Below are positions 42,301-55,029 of a stretch of 64,000 nucleotides of DNA, piece after piece. Position 1 is the stretch's first letter. Every line of letters begins with the position of its first letter. The notes below the pieces were generated by a model. The model was given only the letters and a program-made list of their open reading frames with translations. It ran no database searches and was not told the DNA's origin. Source of the stretch: Brachyhypopomus gauderio. Its lineage: Eukaryota; Chordata; Actinopteri; Gymnotiformes; Hypopomidae. A program made the position numbers and the translations under genes. The DNA lies in assembly GCF_052324685.1 (NCBI RefSeq), contig NC_135223.1, positions 20,071,822 to 20,135,821 on the forward strand, read 5' to 3'.

Positions 42301-45130
42301 CAGTCTAGCAGATGCCGTTTAGAATGTAACCCAGTGGAGACATATACAGACCTGGTCTGTCCCATGAAATGTAATATTGGTAAAGTGCTGTAGTAACCTG
42401 AGAGGGAAGTAGAGAGATCAGATGTATTGCACTGAACTGGAACACTTACCATCATCCATCCGACGCTCAAACCTATTACGCCTTCTCTAGTTACGCTGTC
42501 ACTCAGCTCAGTGGAGATTATTTTGATAAAAGCCCATTTCTATGTGTGGTGAGTCACCCGTTCCACGAGCCATGTGTTTTCTCACAGCTAAGGGCTCAGG
42601 AGGGTCAGATTCTAGGTTGAGAAGCATGTTGACACAGCCCTCTTTTCTGGGCTGGTAATCCAATTAGTAGTGATGCTTGATAGAAGATAATTTAAAAATA
42701 GGAATTAATATCTTTTTGTTCTTTTCATATACTTTTTCAATTACCACAGTTTTTAAAAGTGACAATAAGACCTTAAACCGTTCTGGGTTTCTAAATGTTA
42801 GTTTGATTGGTGATGGTCATTTTTATACATAAGGTGGAGTTGCACCAATTTTGTTACTGCATGCACTGATTTTCCAACAGACATGATTTCATGTACTGCC
42901 CCTCAGACTTTAAGTAAACGCTGAGCTCAGTCATTTTTGTGTAAGCACAGGCCACAAATATCCACAGAAAGTCACAAAACAAAATGTAACTCGGTGTCTA
43001 GAGGACCCAATTAGTGGTGGGTGCATGAAGGTTGCATGTGGAAGGGCAGACATGGTCTACAGGTGGCAAACAGAAGAACATGTTGAGGAAAACCACACAA
43101 TGTTCTATAAAAAGGTCACACACTCAAGTTGATTATTCTAATTGTGCACTGGCGTTGTGTAGCTTTCTCCAGTCCATGGTATTCCATCGCGATCTGTTTC
43201 AGTATTTGGTTTGCAGCGACGAGCTGACATTAGTGCTTACAAATATCAAGCCCTGAAAGGAAACCCTTCACCACAGGTGGCAGGTAAGCCACCTAATTAG
43301 GTTATGGCGGAGATGGAGAGTGTGTAAGACAGAACAGAGCTGGACTGAATGAGGAAGAGGGCGAGAGAAAAGATGGACACAGGTGGCGTACTGGCTGATT
43401 AATTCCTCGTATGGCTGCCAAACAGCTACCTCTCCCAGCAGGGCGTATGGGAAGCCGCCCCTATGTGGAACAGCTCTGCTGTGGTATGGCTTTAACACCA
43501 CTACAAAGAAGAGCCACAGGCTCACACACATTTTCTTAAGGAATTGTACTGCTAATATTAAATGACAGAGTAACTGCATAAACACATTCCATAGAAATGG
43601 CAGTACTCACAGAGACCTAGCATCTTCCCTTTGAACTGAACGTTTGCAGCAGAAGCTGGTCATGTGCAGGCCGACACGCAGGGTCCAGCCCATGGGGAGG
43701 GAGAGGCAGGGTGTTATAAATATAAATGTGTGTGTGTGTGTGTGATGTGCTTCATTGACTCTTGGTGTCAGGATTTTAGGCAACAAAAAAGTGTTCCACT
43801 TTATGGAAAAAAAAGGAAAAGATAGTTTTTGTTTTGCAGATATGACAGCTGTGTAAAGCACACAGGTAAGGCTACTCACATTACCAGTTGTCTCTGGGGA
43901 ATATTTTAATTAAAAGAGATGAAGAACACCAGTTTAGTTCCGAAACAGGCATCACGATGCAGAAAGGCCAGTCTGTCTCTCTCTCTCTCTCCCCTGCTGT
44001 TCTCGAAGATTGTTCAGTAGATGTTCTATAGTAGCTGGGACACTATATGTTTACCATTTACCAGGTGTTACGTCTACAGCAAAGAAAATCCTGCAGGAGA
44101 GAAAATGTACTTGAAGAAAACAGCAAAGCTTATACATCCTGTTTCACTGGCAGGTATAATGTAAGAAATACAGGTCAGTAGCTCAGGTTCAGATTCCCCA
44201 AGTATGAATGATTCCACAAATTATTTTTTCACGCAACAGCTACTTCTATTAATTGTTGTGAAATTGTGGTAGTGTCTCAGGGACACGTTTGTGTAAAAAA
44301 AAAAATCCAAACAGCTATGATGAGAACACCATGTATGTACCTGTAATTACTTATGGGAATTCTCTAAAATAACATCGTTTTTGCATTGAGAGGGAAGGAA
44401 AGATTGAGGAAAAGAAAAAGACCTTCTCTGGTCTTGAAATGAACACAGACCTGAAAATGACTAGCTAATGTTTGCCAGTGTGATGCTCTCATTTACTTGA
44501 GTTTCCAGACAGCAGTGCCACCCAGACCAACCTCCTGACTGACGGTGGGCATCGTTATAGCAGGTCTGCAGAGCAAATCTTTGGGCGAGGGGCTCCTTTG
44601 ACTGGTCGACTCCGGGTTATGGAGCTCTGCTGTGATGTATACCTTTCCTATTTTATAATCAAGAAGAAAGATGTTGATAATGAACATGCCTAAATCTATG
44701 CTGCGTACAAATTTGCAACACACATGTCCATTGGCGTGCACGCGCATGCACACATACGGGAGCGGCTGCCCTATCGGAAGATCTGCTGGACGTTATTTCA
44801 TTTTGGTTCCAGCTCTCATGAGCTAATCAAATGAATAAGATATTGCTCCCATGCCCACAAGCTCTGTAACCCACACACACAAAACCTCCCTTTGCTTGCT
44901 CTCTACTTTAACACTGAGTACTCGCTGGCTTGTTTTTAACCGTGGTACTGATAACACATATTTATACCCTTAGGGTATATACACCAGATATCAAACGTAA
45001 AAAACCCATATCTGCCAAAGGTAAGGCTGCTATAGTCCCCTCTAAGAGATGTGACAGGACAACCGTCCATATTCGCTGCAACAGCGCCCCACCCCCAAAT
45101 GTCGCTTCACGCACAAGACTGTGTGCATAG

Positions 45131-45710
45131 GTGTGGCGTGCGGAACGGAGGTGTGGCGTGCGGAACGGAGGTGTGGCGTGCGTAACGGAGGTGTGGCGTG
45201 CGTAACGGAGGTGTGGCGTGCGTAACGGAGGTGTGGCGTGAGTAACGGAGGTGTGGCGTGCGTAACGGAGGTGTGTCGTGCGGAACGGAGGTGTGGCGTG
45301 CGGAACGGAGGTGTGGTGTGCGGAACGGAGGTGTGGCGTGCGGAACGGAGGTGTGGCGTGCGTAACGGAGGTGTGGCGTGTGTAACGGAGGTGTGGCGTG
45401 CGTAACGGAGGTGTGGCGTGCGTAACGGAGGTGTGTCGTGCGGAACGGAGGTGTGGCGTGCGGAACGGAGGTGTGGCGTGCGGAACGGAGGTGTGGCGTG
45501 CGGAACGGAGGTGTGGCGTGCGGAACGGAGGTGTGGCGTGCGGAACGGAGGTGTGGCGTGCGGAACGGAGGTGTGTCGTGCGGAACGGAGGTGTGTCGTG
45601 CGTAACGGAGGTGTGTCGTGCGTAACGGAGGTGTGGTGTGCGGAACGGAGGTGTGGCGTGCGTAACGGAGGTGTGGCGTGCAGAACGGAGGTGTGGTGTG
45701 TAGAATGGAG
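45131..45710. repeat. 20-bp CpG-rich minisatellite, 29 copies
   Basis: Twenty-nine uninterrupted 20-bp units with consensus GTGTGGCGTGCGGAACGGAG. Variants include CGTAAC for CGGAAC and GTCG for GGCG, with runs of the same variant clustered. Each unit has three CpGs in the consensus. The unit length is not a multiple of three and lacks stops in several frames, producing long artefactual open frames on both strands. Confidence 0.97.
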
Positions 45711-48700
45711 GTGCCTCAGGAAGCTCAGGGAACAAGCCCAACTGCTGCTGCAGGGAGACAAAGGGGACCAGTTGTGGCGATGCGGGCCAGCTCAAATTGG
45801 GCTATTCATCTTGGCTGTATGGATGCTAACAGATTGCTCTCCGACTTCACTGTCTCTCTATCATTAACTGCCCCCCCCCTCCCAAAAAAAGGAGGGGTCA
45901 AGACAGCTTGTCGTTTAATTCCGCTGACGCCTCTGTGTCAGGCCGACACCGAGTACTACTGCTGAAATTACAGAGCTTGCTTGTGCACTGCACGTCTGCC
46001 AACAGCTCTGTCTCTGTTCTCAACAGCTCCCAAATAAGGCCATAAGCATTCATGAAATTCAAATGTGTTGGTAAATGTCTTGGTTAGTGTGGCATTTTAA
46101 TTTGTGGCAACTGTCCGTAGGAAGAAGCGGATGTAGGACTTAAATGACCTTTCCCTGTAGTGCTCACTTTCTGGGAAGGTGAGGAGACGACTTCTCTTGC
46201 CTCTGGGCTAACCAGAATAGTCTTATAATTGCTTTATTCTATCATTCCTCTTATTTCCTTTTCAGGCATCTCTTTGCATCATTGACAATCGTTAAATCTC
46301 TTTGATTTAGCAGCCATGCAATCAAGACTGATGAAAAGGCAGTTTAGATTTATTTTTGATGAAATTTCCAATTCATCAGGAGAGATTTAATCGCCCTTAC
46401 TGAAAATTTCACTGATGCTCTTAATAGGTTCAACAATTTAATTGTACATAATTTGCATTATAAACATCATGTTAAATTGCTTCCATTTTTCAGTACTGCG
46501 CTCTGTGGTCACCTTGGGCTTCCCGTTTGCGCCGAGAGTGCTGAGCTCGTGGGCGCGCTGCCATGGTGTGCAGACCTTGCCTCTGGACATGGCATTTTTG
46601 CAGGTCCACTGTCACAAACACGTGGAGGCAACTTGCTACACTAATGAGACACAAGGGAATCAACTGGGAGTGATTGCTGTCAGAGAGAGAGAGAGAGGGG
46701 GGGGGGGGGGGGGATGAGTGCAGCACTGACGGAGTGATGCATTAATAGGAGTGCAGAGGCCCATGTTATTCACAGACTCCTTAACAGGCATCTTTCAGGT
46801 GAAGAGGGCCAGGATGTGGAGGGCTGGGTTGATGCTACCAGCGGACGTGTTTATAAACAGAGCAGAATGTGGTGGGCATGGAGAGGCACTTTATCCGAGA
46901 TGATACTGTCCTATGTAACATTCAGAAATTAGCTCCCAAACTTTGTTAAAATGGATGAAAATGATGTGAGCTGATCCTACCTGTGAGACTGTATTGGTGG
47001 TTAAAAAAAAACAGAAAAGAGATAATATTGCTTGCAATATACCCCATCCCCCCAAAACAAAAACGAGCCTTGAGGGAATGTCTGTGGAAGGGGCGGTTTT
47101 TGTCTGTGTCAGCTGCACTGGAGAACAGTGCTTGTTATCTCGAGACATGTTTGTTTTTCTTGCATCTGGTGTAGTGCTGAACAAGACTGGCCGTGCAGTA
47201 CCGTGCGTGATCAGCAGCGATGAAGAGAGACATATGCAGAAGCAGGCGAGAATATGGAATATGTCAATTTACATGGAAATCATACATACACTACAGAATT
47301 AATCGTACGCAAAAAAAGATCATTTTGGATCATTTATTGAGACCCTTACTGTATAGGCCATGACTAACAAGGAACTAAGTGTATGAAGAAGCCACAGAAG
47401 AACAGAAAACAAGACACGAAGACCTGAGCAGGCGGTTTCCTGGAGGTATTAAACTTTGGCTCTGGGGTGTCATTTGTGACAACCACATGTGCTATCTGTG
47501 AAACAGTGTGAGGAGAACACAGCCAACCCCGTTACATGGTAGAAGCAGATAGGCAGTGTCCCTACAGCACACCAAACAGCCCCCCCAGAGACGGGTACCA
47601 AGGCCTTGATGGGAGTGGAAGCCACTGGCAAACAGCTTTCTCCTCTGTATTAGGCACTGGCACAAGCACTTAAAGTGCATTTGTATGGTTGTGTAGTGAA
47701 GTACGGATCCCGCTCATAATTTTGTGGTCTATTGGATAACAGGCAACCCACGAACCTGTGCAATTACCAAATCTTCTACAAGTGAGTTTTAATTTGGTTC
47801 CTTTGCAACCATTCAAATGGAGTTATTTGTTCCTTCTGCGTGTTAAATATCATTGCTGGTTAGAGAAGCTAAGCTAATTTGTTATTGGACACCTATACAT
47901 TTTTTTTTACCAGTTTATTACAGTTTATTTATTTTAAACTTAAAGCATCACAAATTGAATTAGCAACCCTAGGCACTCCACTGGACAACTGTCAATTAAA
48001 ATCAGAACAGTCCTTATAAGCAGACGTACTCATCAGTTAAGCATTATGGGAACCTATCAAGCATAACTGTAAAAACAGCTTTGCATGAGAAGACAAAACT
48101 GAATCATTTTAACTTTTAGATAGCCTCCAGACTTTTTGCCAGTGTTCCTGAGAATGTGAGGAGTAGCAAAGTGGTTCTTGTAAAAAAAGAACAGGAGACA
48201 GGGTGACCCAGGACTCTCCTAGATTTGAGAGATGTACTTACATGTAATACCAGAAGCTTAAAATAAACAAAGAAGTTATTTTTCATTGTACAGGAGCATT
48301 TCTTTTTCTTTAAGGACAGCCATGGACATAAAAAGTCCATCTATATTTGGTGATGTCAAAAAGTGCTTGCAGAATGGCCAGAAATGCAAACAGCCTATTA
48401 AACTTTCAAATACTATGAGAATTTCATTTCCAGAAAGCTTTTCAAGGTGGGCCACTTCTATTTTCACTTTAGAGACAGTACGGCTGAGGTGTCTTAAGTA
48501 CAATTAATCCAAAAATAACCTGCATCTCAAACATTCAAAAGGTAAACTGCGGCCTCAGTTGTCAGAGATTGCATATAATACACTGTAATTACAGCAAATA
48601 GTAGCTGTCGCAGAAGGTCTAATGCCCTGTCTGGGCACCTGTTTCAGTCCCTCTTAGGACTGAATCTTTATTTATTTGAGTATGTGGGGGGTGGGGGGTG

Positions 48701-51285
48701 GAGCATTTATAATGAAATAGAGGAAGTGATTTGGGATAATTTACAGGAAAACAACATTACATGGCATGACAGCCAGGTTTCAAATCAGCTATCTTTCTGG
48801 CATTTAGCCAGTTTTAGCAAACTGTTAAAACTACTTTACAGGATACATGATAGCATTATATAGCTGCAAAAAGCAAACAATAAGAAGTGTGTCTGGTACA
48901 GTACATCAGCCCTGAAGCCATTATAACCTTTGTACAAGCCCTCAGGAAACACAAGGGGCTTTTACTCCTGCAAGCATGCAAGTAAGGGTTCAGTGCACAT
49001 GCATGGGGGTGGAGGTGTGTGGAGGTGGAGGTGAGTGGGGGTGGAGGTAGCCTTGGCTTGAAGTGTTGTGTGAAAGCTGAACCAGTCAAGTTTTGTACAG
49101 AGTCACAAACACGATACACCAGATATTCTGCCAGCATGCTTATGTTTATTATGCTTATGTTCATTACTGTCCTGCCAAAAGTGGCTACGAAAGGCGCAAT
49201 AAAAAGTGATGCATGAAAAAAATATTTTAATATTAACTTTATAAAGTACATCCTGTGTGTAGATGTCTGAAGGCATCAGACATGTTCAGCGAATGCTGTT
49301 GAATGGATCCTGTCCACTCCCGGTAATTTGTTCTCATGGTGTCATCTTTTCAAATAAGCCACCTAGACAGAGATAAAGTATAAATTCACCCATCACTAAG
49401 CAGATATAGCAGCACACAGTTTCAGAGCCTAGAACCTGTCTCACCAGTCAGCGGCATCTGCGTGCTCTGCAAAATGACATCAGAGGCGACTTTTCCACCC
49501 TTCCAACTTCTATGTATTATTATACCCTGAACACTGCAATGACCTGAACAGCAGTTCGCTCAGGAATATTTCTACCATTACGTCATTAGGAGTAATCTGA
49601 GCTTACTTTACATAGACAACACAAATAACATATCGATCTAGGTATATAAAACATTTTAACTTGTTAAATAGCAACAAAGTGATTTAGTGATTTTGTTTGT
49701 TAATTATTATGATGGCGCTCTGGAAAATTACACATTTTCCCTTTAATTGCTAAAGTCTGTTGTGCAAACAGAAGTTTACTGAACCAGAGCACATTGTTTT
49801 AAAATTGCATAAACAGTCATTCTTCCCCCTTCTGAAAGCTCTGCAGAACCATTAAGGCCCCTGAAATTGAAATCTCAGTATATCTTTCTTAAAAAACGAT
49901 TTATATAGAACACGAAAGAATTTCCAGGTGTATGGGATACTTGTGGATTATTTGAGCATCAACCTGGATATTCTCAATGACAGCTGTCCAAAGTTGTGTA
50001 TGAACTAATATAGTGATAAATGCACAAGATCTGTTATCAATATTAAAATTCACTTTCAACAAAAAGTAAATCAATAAAAACCAAAACAGGTGCAGGCACT
50101 CTAGGACAGGAGAACTTGGCAAGCTTCAGGGAAGCACATTAAGCAAGGTAAACTCATGCGGAGGCAGCCGGCTAAGATGGATGAGGGGGAACTGGAGCTC
50201 AAGGATTTCTCCCCGGAGTGTGCTGCTCAAAGCCCAATTTACTTTACAAGGACGATAATCCATGCACATAATACAACCACCGCAACCTATCCAAAAAAGA
50301 TCAATCAGAATTTATCTTCATCTCAAACCCCTGGAGAATTACAGTAAAACCTCACAAGCAGCTGTGGAAGGTTTTGACACATGGTACTTGTAACTGTGGA
50401 AACGCAACCATGGATTAATATTAATGAGCGAATTGGTAAGCATTTTCAAATACCGTTGCTCCATGCCCAGCAATAACCTTTAGATCCAAACAGGGCCTTG
50501 GTTAAATGCAGATTTGGGTGGCCTGGCTGGGCTGATATGGGGTGAGAGACCTCGAAAAAGGACGAGCTTCTGATGCTCCTCCCTGGTGTTTCCTTATCTG
50601 AACCCTTGGTGAGGTGACTGATGAACAGATTTCCACCCGGATGAAAAGTGGCCGAATGGCTGCTGTGTGATTGGAGACAACGAAAGGGAAGAACTTTTGC
50701 CGATATGAAGACATTACGAATGTAGCAGCAGCGATGGCAGTGAAGGAGGCACAGACGTCTGCCCAAATGAGCCCACACTGAGAATGCTAATGCGAAGTTA
50801 GGCTGTGCACAGAAGTGAGCCAAAATGTTCACTACTTTTCAGAAGAGCTGACATATCACCAAGTTCTCCTTTATTTCAGTGGCAGTGTTTTTTTTTTTTT
50901 TTGCTCGCAGCTTTTGCAGTTCAAGTGCTGACATACAAAAAGTACCTTTTATTCATGCCGTTTTCTGGCATAAATACTTCTCAGTATATTAGCCAAGGTC
51001 CTTTCAGGCAGGGGACCGACCGGTGTGTGATGAATACAGAGTGTTCTTCTCTCATACACATGCACCCACGCTTCTCTCTCGCCCTGTCCAGCAGACAGGC
51101 AGCTGCAGTGCATCATGACCGCCGCGGTTATGCTCACGGCACAACTCACGCTCACTGGGGCTTGCGGCAGACTGAGTACACAACTCCATCTCCCGTAACT
51201 GTATCTGATCTCAATCATCTGATTACCCTGGCCCTGTGCCCAATGGCACCCTCACCGCCTGCTCCAGACACAATCGTAGTGTGCA
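45711..51285. other. Gene-free spacer
   Basis: No supported gene. It contains an unbroken G17 run at 46697-46713 preceded by a GA run. Several short open frames show no recognisable domain. Confidence 0.6.
46697..46713. repeat. G17 homopolymer after (GA)n
   Basis: Seventeen consecutive G residues following GAGAGAGAGA; a candidate G-quadruplex-forming tract. Confidence 0.95.
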
Positions 51286-51406
51286 AACCATAGACTGTAT
51301 ACACAATAGACAGTACGTCACCATTGATTCCCATTGTCAACTTCTGAAGTCACCAAATGGCCGACATGGAAGCTACTATCTTGGGGGCGCTTGCAAGGGA
51401 GGGCTC

Positions 51407-51725
51407 CGTCTGAAATGCCCACCTACACAGTACACCCAATCAGTATGCGATGAAGGGTATGTCCAACTACATAGTATGCATTAAACAGTAAGCGAAAAGT
51501 ACCCGCATGGCTTACTGAATCGGGAGCCATTTTGAAGTATGTGATTGCAGCACACTGTCCTATCCCATGATTCAACTGGAGCGTTTAACTATGATCGTGT
51601 GACGTCATGCGACATAGGTAAAATGGCGGACACAGTGTGTCTGAGGTTGTATGCGTACTGCCCACTGAAAGAACGTACTACATTGAAACTTAGTACGTAC
51701 TGCTTAAGTATGCCATTCCAGACTG
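51407..51725. mobile_element. MITE-like element with GTCTGAAATG-type ends
   Basis: GTCTGAAATGCC near the left end is matched in inverted form by GCCATTCCAGAC near the right end. The interior is rich in AGTATGC and GTACGTACT motifs shared in style with the Harbinger-type MITE at 54.7 kb. Exact ends and the target duplication were not resolved. Confidence 0.5.
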
Positions 51726-52903
51726 ACACTGGAGCATGCGCATTAGAGACAGTAGGCGGCACCCAATCCAGGCTACGTTTGTTAGAGCACATCGTCTCTC
51801 TTAAATGCGGAAAGCAAACACAAAGATTATCCAGATTATCCAACATTTGCCTTCGTTTCCATCAACCGCATACTGGAATTAAACTCTTCATCACAATATC
51901 TATGCAGCTTAACTAGTAAAGCATCTGACATTTAACGTTGGCAAGCTATCAAAATAACCCTACATGAAGCATCTTAACTATAGCTTCCATATTCAATCCT
52001 TCGAGATAAAATAAGTCGATTATTAAATATTTTAGCTAATCATTTGCATTAACATTATAATTATTTTAGTTATTTAAGCTTTCAAAGTAATATTCAAAGT
52101 AAAGTTTGATGCCACATGCTTCAGCGACATAAACTAGCTAATACCTTGTTTACATAACATGGAGAAGTTAGCCGCATAGCTAGCTACATTAGCAAACTAA
52201 GAAGTTAATCCGAAGATTTACTCCAAATACGTCAGACCTGTCAAGTCAGTGTTAAACAGCGAAAGGAAATAAAATAAGAGAAGCTTATTATAGCAAAAGT
52301 CGAATCAGCCGCCTAAGCATTCTTGTTTGTCAGTATTTCCCGTCAATTGCCACAGCTAATCGCTGTCAATCACCTCATCACCACACCCATTACGTATCAT
52401 AAAACCAGTTCATTATAGAGAAGAGAAACTTTTATTATATATATATATATATATATTAGGGGTGGGACGCGATCAAAAAAATTAATCGAATTAATCGGAA
52501 GCTTTGTAATTAATTAATCGAAATTAATCGCATTTTAATCGCATTTCAGTATTTAACATGAGAAATATTAATTTAAGTTTGAATGATGAATGAATCAATG
52601 AACATAATCATAAACTTCAACATCTTGTTTATTTTTCCACCAGTCTACTACATAGACCAATAGATGAGTGCAGAAAACAGTTCAGAACACTGGAAATTCT
52701 GACCAAAAATGTTGTTTAATTTTGGAAGTTTTGCTCAGGATATTGGAAGAATTGAAGTAAATCTGAAGATGTTTTTTAATACCATTTTAGATGGTATATT
52801 TTTCTTTAATTTCCCAGGCCTCTGCCACAGGGATCTCCATAGTGCCTAGAAGTGGTCTTCTGCATGCTCAAAGCAAATGACTGGATCTTCATCATCTATA
52901 GAT

Positions 52904-53169
52904 CAGGGGTGCCCACAGTTTTCAGCTTGCGAGCTACTTATAAGATGACCAAGTCAGAAAGATCTACCGGGGTGGCGGCGAACGTAATTTGTTGAGTGGA
53001 TTGCAGATTGGCTACCGTGAATGTCAATCAAAATACAACCGTCAGTGCAGATGTGCGATTCATCTACTACTATTTTATGTGACGCGATCTACGCACATTC
53101 CTTCGCGATCGACCGACACTTCCTTCGCGATCGACCGGTCGATCGCGATCGACGTAATGAGCACCCCTG
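52904..53169. mobile_element. Nested hAT-type MITE
   Basis: The ends CAGGGGTGCCCA and TGAGCACCCCTG are inverted repeats with one mismatch. The flanks carry an imperfect ATAGAT duplication. The right half is packed with palindromic TCGCGATCGACCG-type sequence (53100-53160). It interrupts the hAT transposase remnant. Confidence 0.8.
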
Positions 53170-54011
53170 CATAGATTCATCATCTATAATATGAGCTGTC
53201 ACACCAATATAATTCTTGTTGCTAACAGAGGTCCAGTGATCCCCAGTCAGAGCCACATTTGTGGCGCTCTTCACAATAACCTGTTTTACTTCCCTTTCCT
53301 CATCATACAGCTGCTGGATTTTCTTCGACATTAGAGGGTTTTTCATCCACCGAGTTTTTGCGCATTTTGAAAATGCGCATGAAAAAAGCTGGATGGAAAA
53401 GACCAAAATTCGAAAAAAGCCCCAAATATCGCAAAAAGATTTTTGCGCTAGGAGGAGGTGGAAACGTTAGACTATCGCATCGCCAAAATTCGAAAAAATT
53501 GGATGGAAAAGGGTTTTTCGCATAAACGATGACTTATCATGCCTCAAATCATGTGGTTCTGTACATGATCGCGATGTAAAGATGGCAAATGCATGCAAAA
53601 ACAGTTCTGGAGAGAGCAAAAATTGAATTTAACTTCTCCATGTATAGAAAAGAAAAAGAAAACAATGTTTCAAAACCTCAACGTGCAAAAATGCGTAACT
53701 GCCAGATGGACGTAAAACCACTATTGTTTGGCGTCCTCTCACGTGATCTAAAGTTTATTCGCATAACTGTAATGAATGGAAACAAGGCTTAATTCGCATT
53801 TTTTTCTGCCGAAACTTGGAAATTGCGCATTATTTTTTCGAAAGGTTTGGATGTGCAGCGCTTCTTGTAAGCCTTTATCTTCGACCACAGAGAGCGAACA
53901 ACACTGCAAATAATATGCCGCGTCATGTATAAACGCGTGCGGAGTCGCGCGCTGCGGTCACTCGCGAAAGTTTAATCCAGTCTTAATGGTCCAATGAAGG
54001 TAATTTAAAAA

Positions 54012-54125
54012 CCAGGGGTGGGTTTCCCAAAACATTCTTAGCGCTAAGTACATCTTAACCTCGTACGTAAGAACGAGGTTACGAAGTACTTAGCACTAAG
54101 AACGTTTTGGGAAACTCACCCCAGG
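54012..54125. mobile_element. Nested palindromic MITE
   Basis: Almost the whole 114 bp folds on itself: AGGGGTGGGTTTCCCAAAAC on the left is matched by GTTTTGGGAAACTCACCCC on the right. Inner arms around CTTAGCGCTAAGTAC and GTACTTAGCACTAAG pair as well. Confidence 0.85.
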
Positions 54126-54501
54126 ACATTTCCTCACTTAAAAAAAACCCGCGACGACCGGGACAGGATGTGAAATACGGACATGTCCCGGGAAATACGG
54201 ACGTTTGTTCACCATATAGTACTAGGAATACATTTAGCAGCTAAGTGATCATTACTGACGTTGAGGCGGTAACGAAGGTGCTCCTGTGATAAGCGAACTC
54301 CTTCCTACATAAAGTGCAAATAACACTATTTTTGTTTGTAATTCCATCTTGAAGTTTCTTGTATTTAAATTTCCCATTCTCGTGCACGGAGAAACATTCC
54401 ACGGTGCAAAAGTGTCCCATGCGTTAAAATGCGTTAATATTTTTAGTGCGTTAATTTTCCTGTAATTAATTAATCGAAATTAACGCGTTAAAGTCCCACC
54501 A

Positions 54502-54504
<3 letters not shown>

Positions 54505-54558
<54 letters not shown>
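54505..54558. repeat. (TA)n microsatellite flanking the hAT element
   Basis: A TA run continuing the shorter one at 52436-52456, split by the hAT insertion. Confidence 0.9.
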
Positions 54559-54564
<6 letters not shown>

Positions 54565-54716
54565 TATTAACGTGATGGGACGGTTAAGAGAATTGACAGA
54601 ACATACCTGCCCTCTAATTAGATGAAATGAAACTTTTAAAAGTGTCTGAGCCATTCACTTACATGAGAATGGGCGGGGCTAAAAGTCGTACAGCATCCAG
54701 CCACCAGAGTGTCTAA

Positions 54717-55029
54717 GGCTGTGTTCGAAATGGCCTACTGCATACTACTGGTGTACTGATTGGGCCCCAAATCAGTATCCAGTATGCGAATAAAAAGGAT
54801 GACATACTACTTCTGCAAAATATTCCAGTACGTGAACAGAGCTATCTTCGTGGTGTACTGCATCCCATTTATGCAATGTTACGTTCATGTGACCCTGTAG
54901 TATGCCTTGCTTTTGTCGCATACTGGAAACTGTACTGCATACTACTACGAGGACCAGTATGCAGTATCCAGTATATACTTAGTGCAGTATGCAGTATCCA
55001 GTATGTAGTAGGCTATTTCGAACACAGCC
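54717..55029. mobile_element. Harbinger-type MITE with TAA target duplication
   Basis: Left end GGCTGTGTTCGAAATGGCC and right end GGCTATTTCGAACACAGCC are inverted repeats. TAA is duplicated at 54714-54716 and 55030-55032, fitting PIF/Harbinger target preference. The interior repeats CAGTATGCAGTATCC several times. It is 313 bp and noncoding. Confidence 0.85.

Larger units (their letters stand above)
34246..45130. other. tpbg 3' UTR and gene-free spacer
   Basis: AT-rich sequence with no supported gene. A candidate AATAAA for tpbg is at 35114-35119. The tract 34312-34670 is repeated in diverged form at 35949-36325. Short CA/TG runs occur near 40911-40932 and 43729-43744. In human the TPBG-UBE3D interval is also gene-poor. 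Confidence 0.6.
52457..54504 (-). mobile_element. Degenerate hAT transposon with BED finger and transposase remnants
   Basis: The ends TAGGGGTGGGAC (52457) and GTCCCACCACTA (to 54504) are inverted repeats with one mismatch. The element sits inside a TA microsatellite, so the flanking ATATATAT on each side is compatible with an 8-bp duplication. On the minus strand, 54280-54380 encodes FKYKKLQDGI and CTLCRKEFAYHRS, a BED-type zinc finger start. Then 53089-53406 encodes VALTGDHWTSVSNKNYIGVT, a conserved hAT transposase block. The rest is decayed or displaced by nested insertions at 52904-53169 and about 54012-54125. Confidence 0.85.

Noticed and set aside
44962..45795. Long repetitive open frames on both strands around 45.1-45.7 kb
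   Set aside because: Produced by the 20-bp minisatellite; all frames have the same low-complexity composition and there is no gene context.
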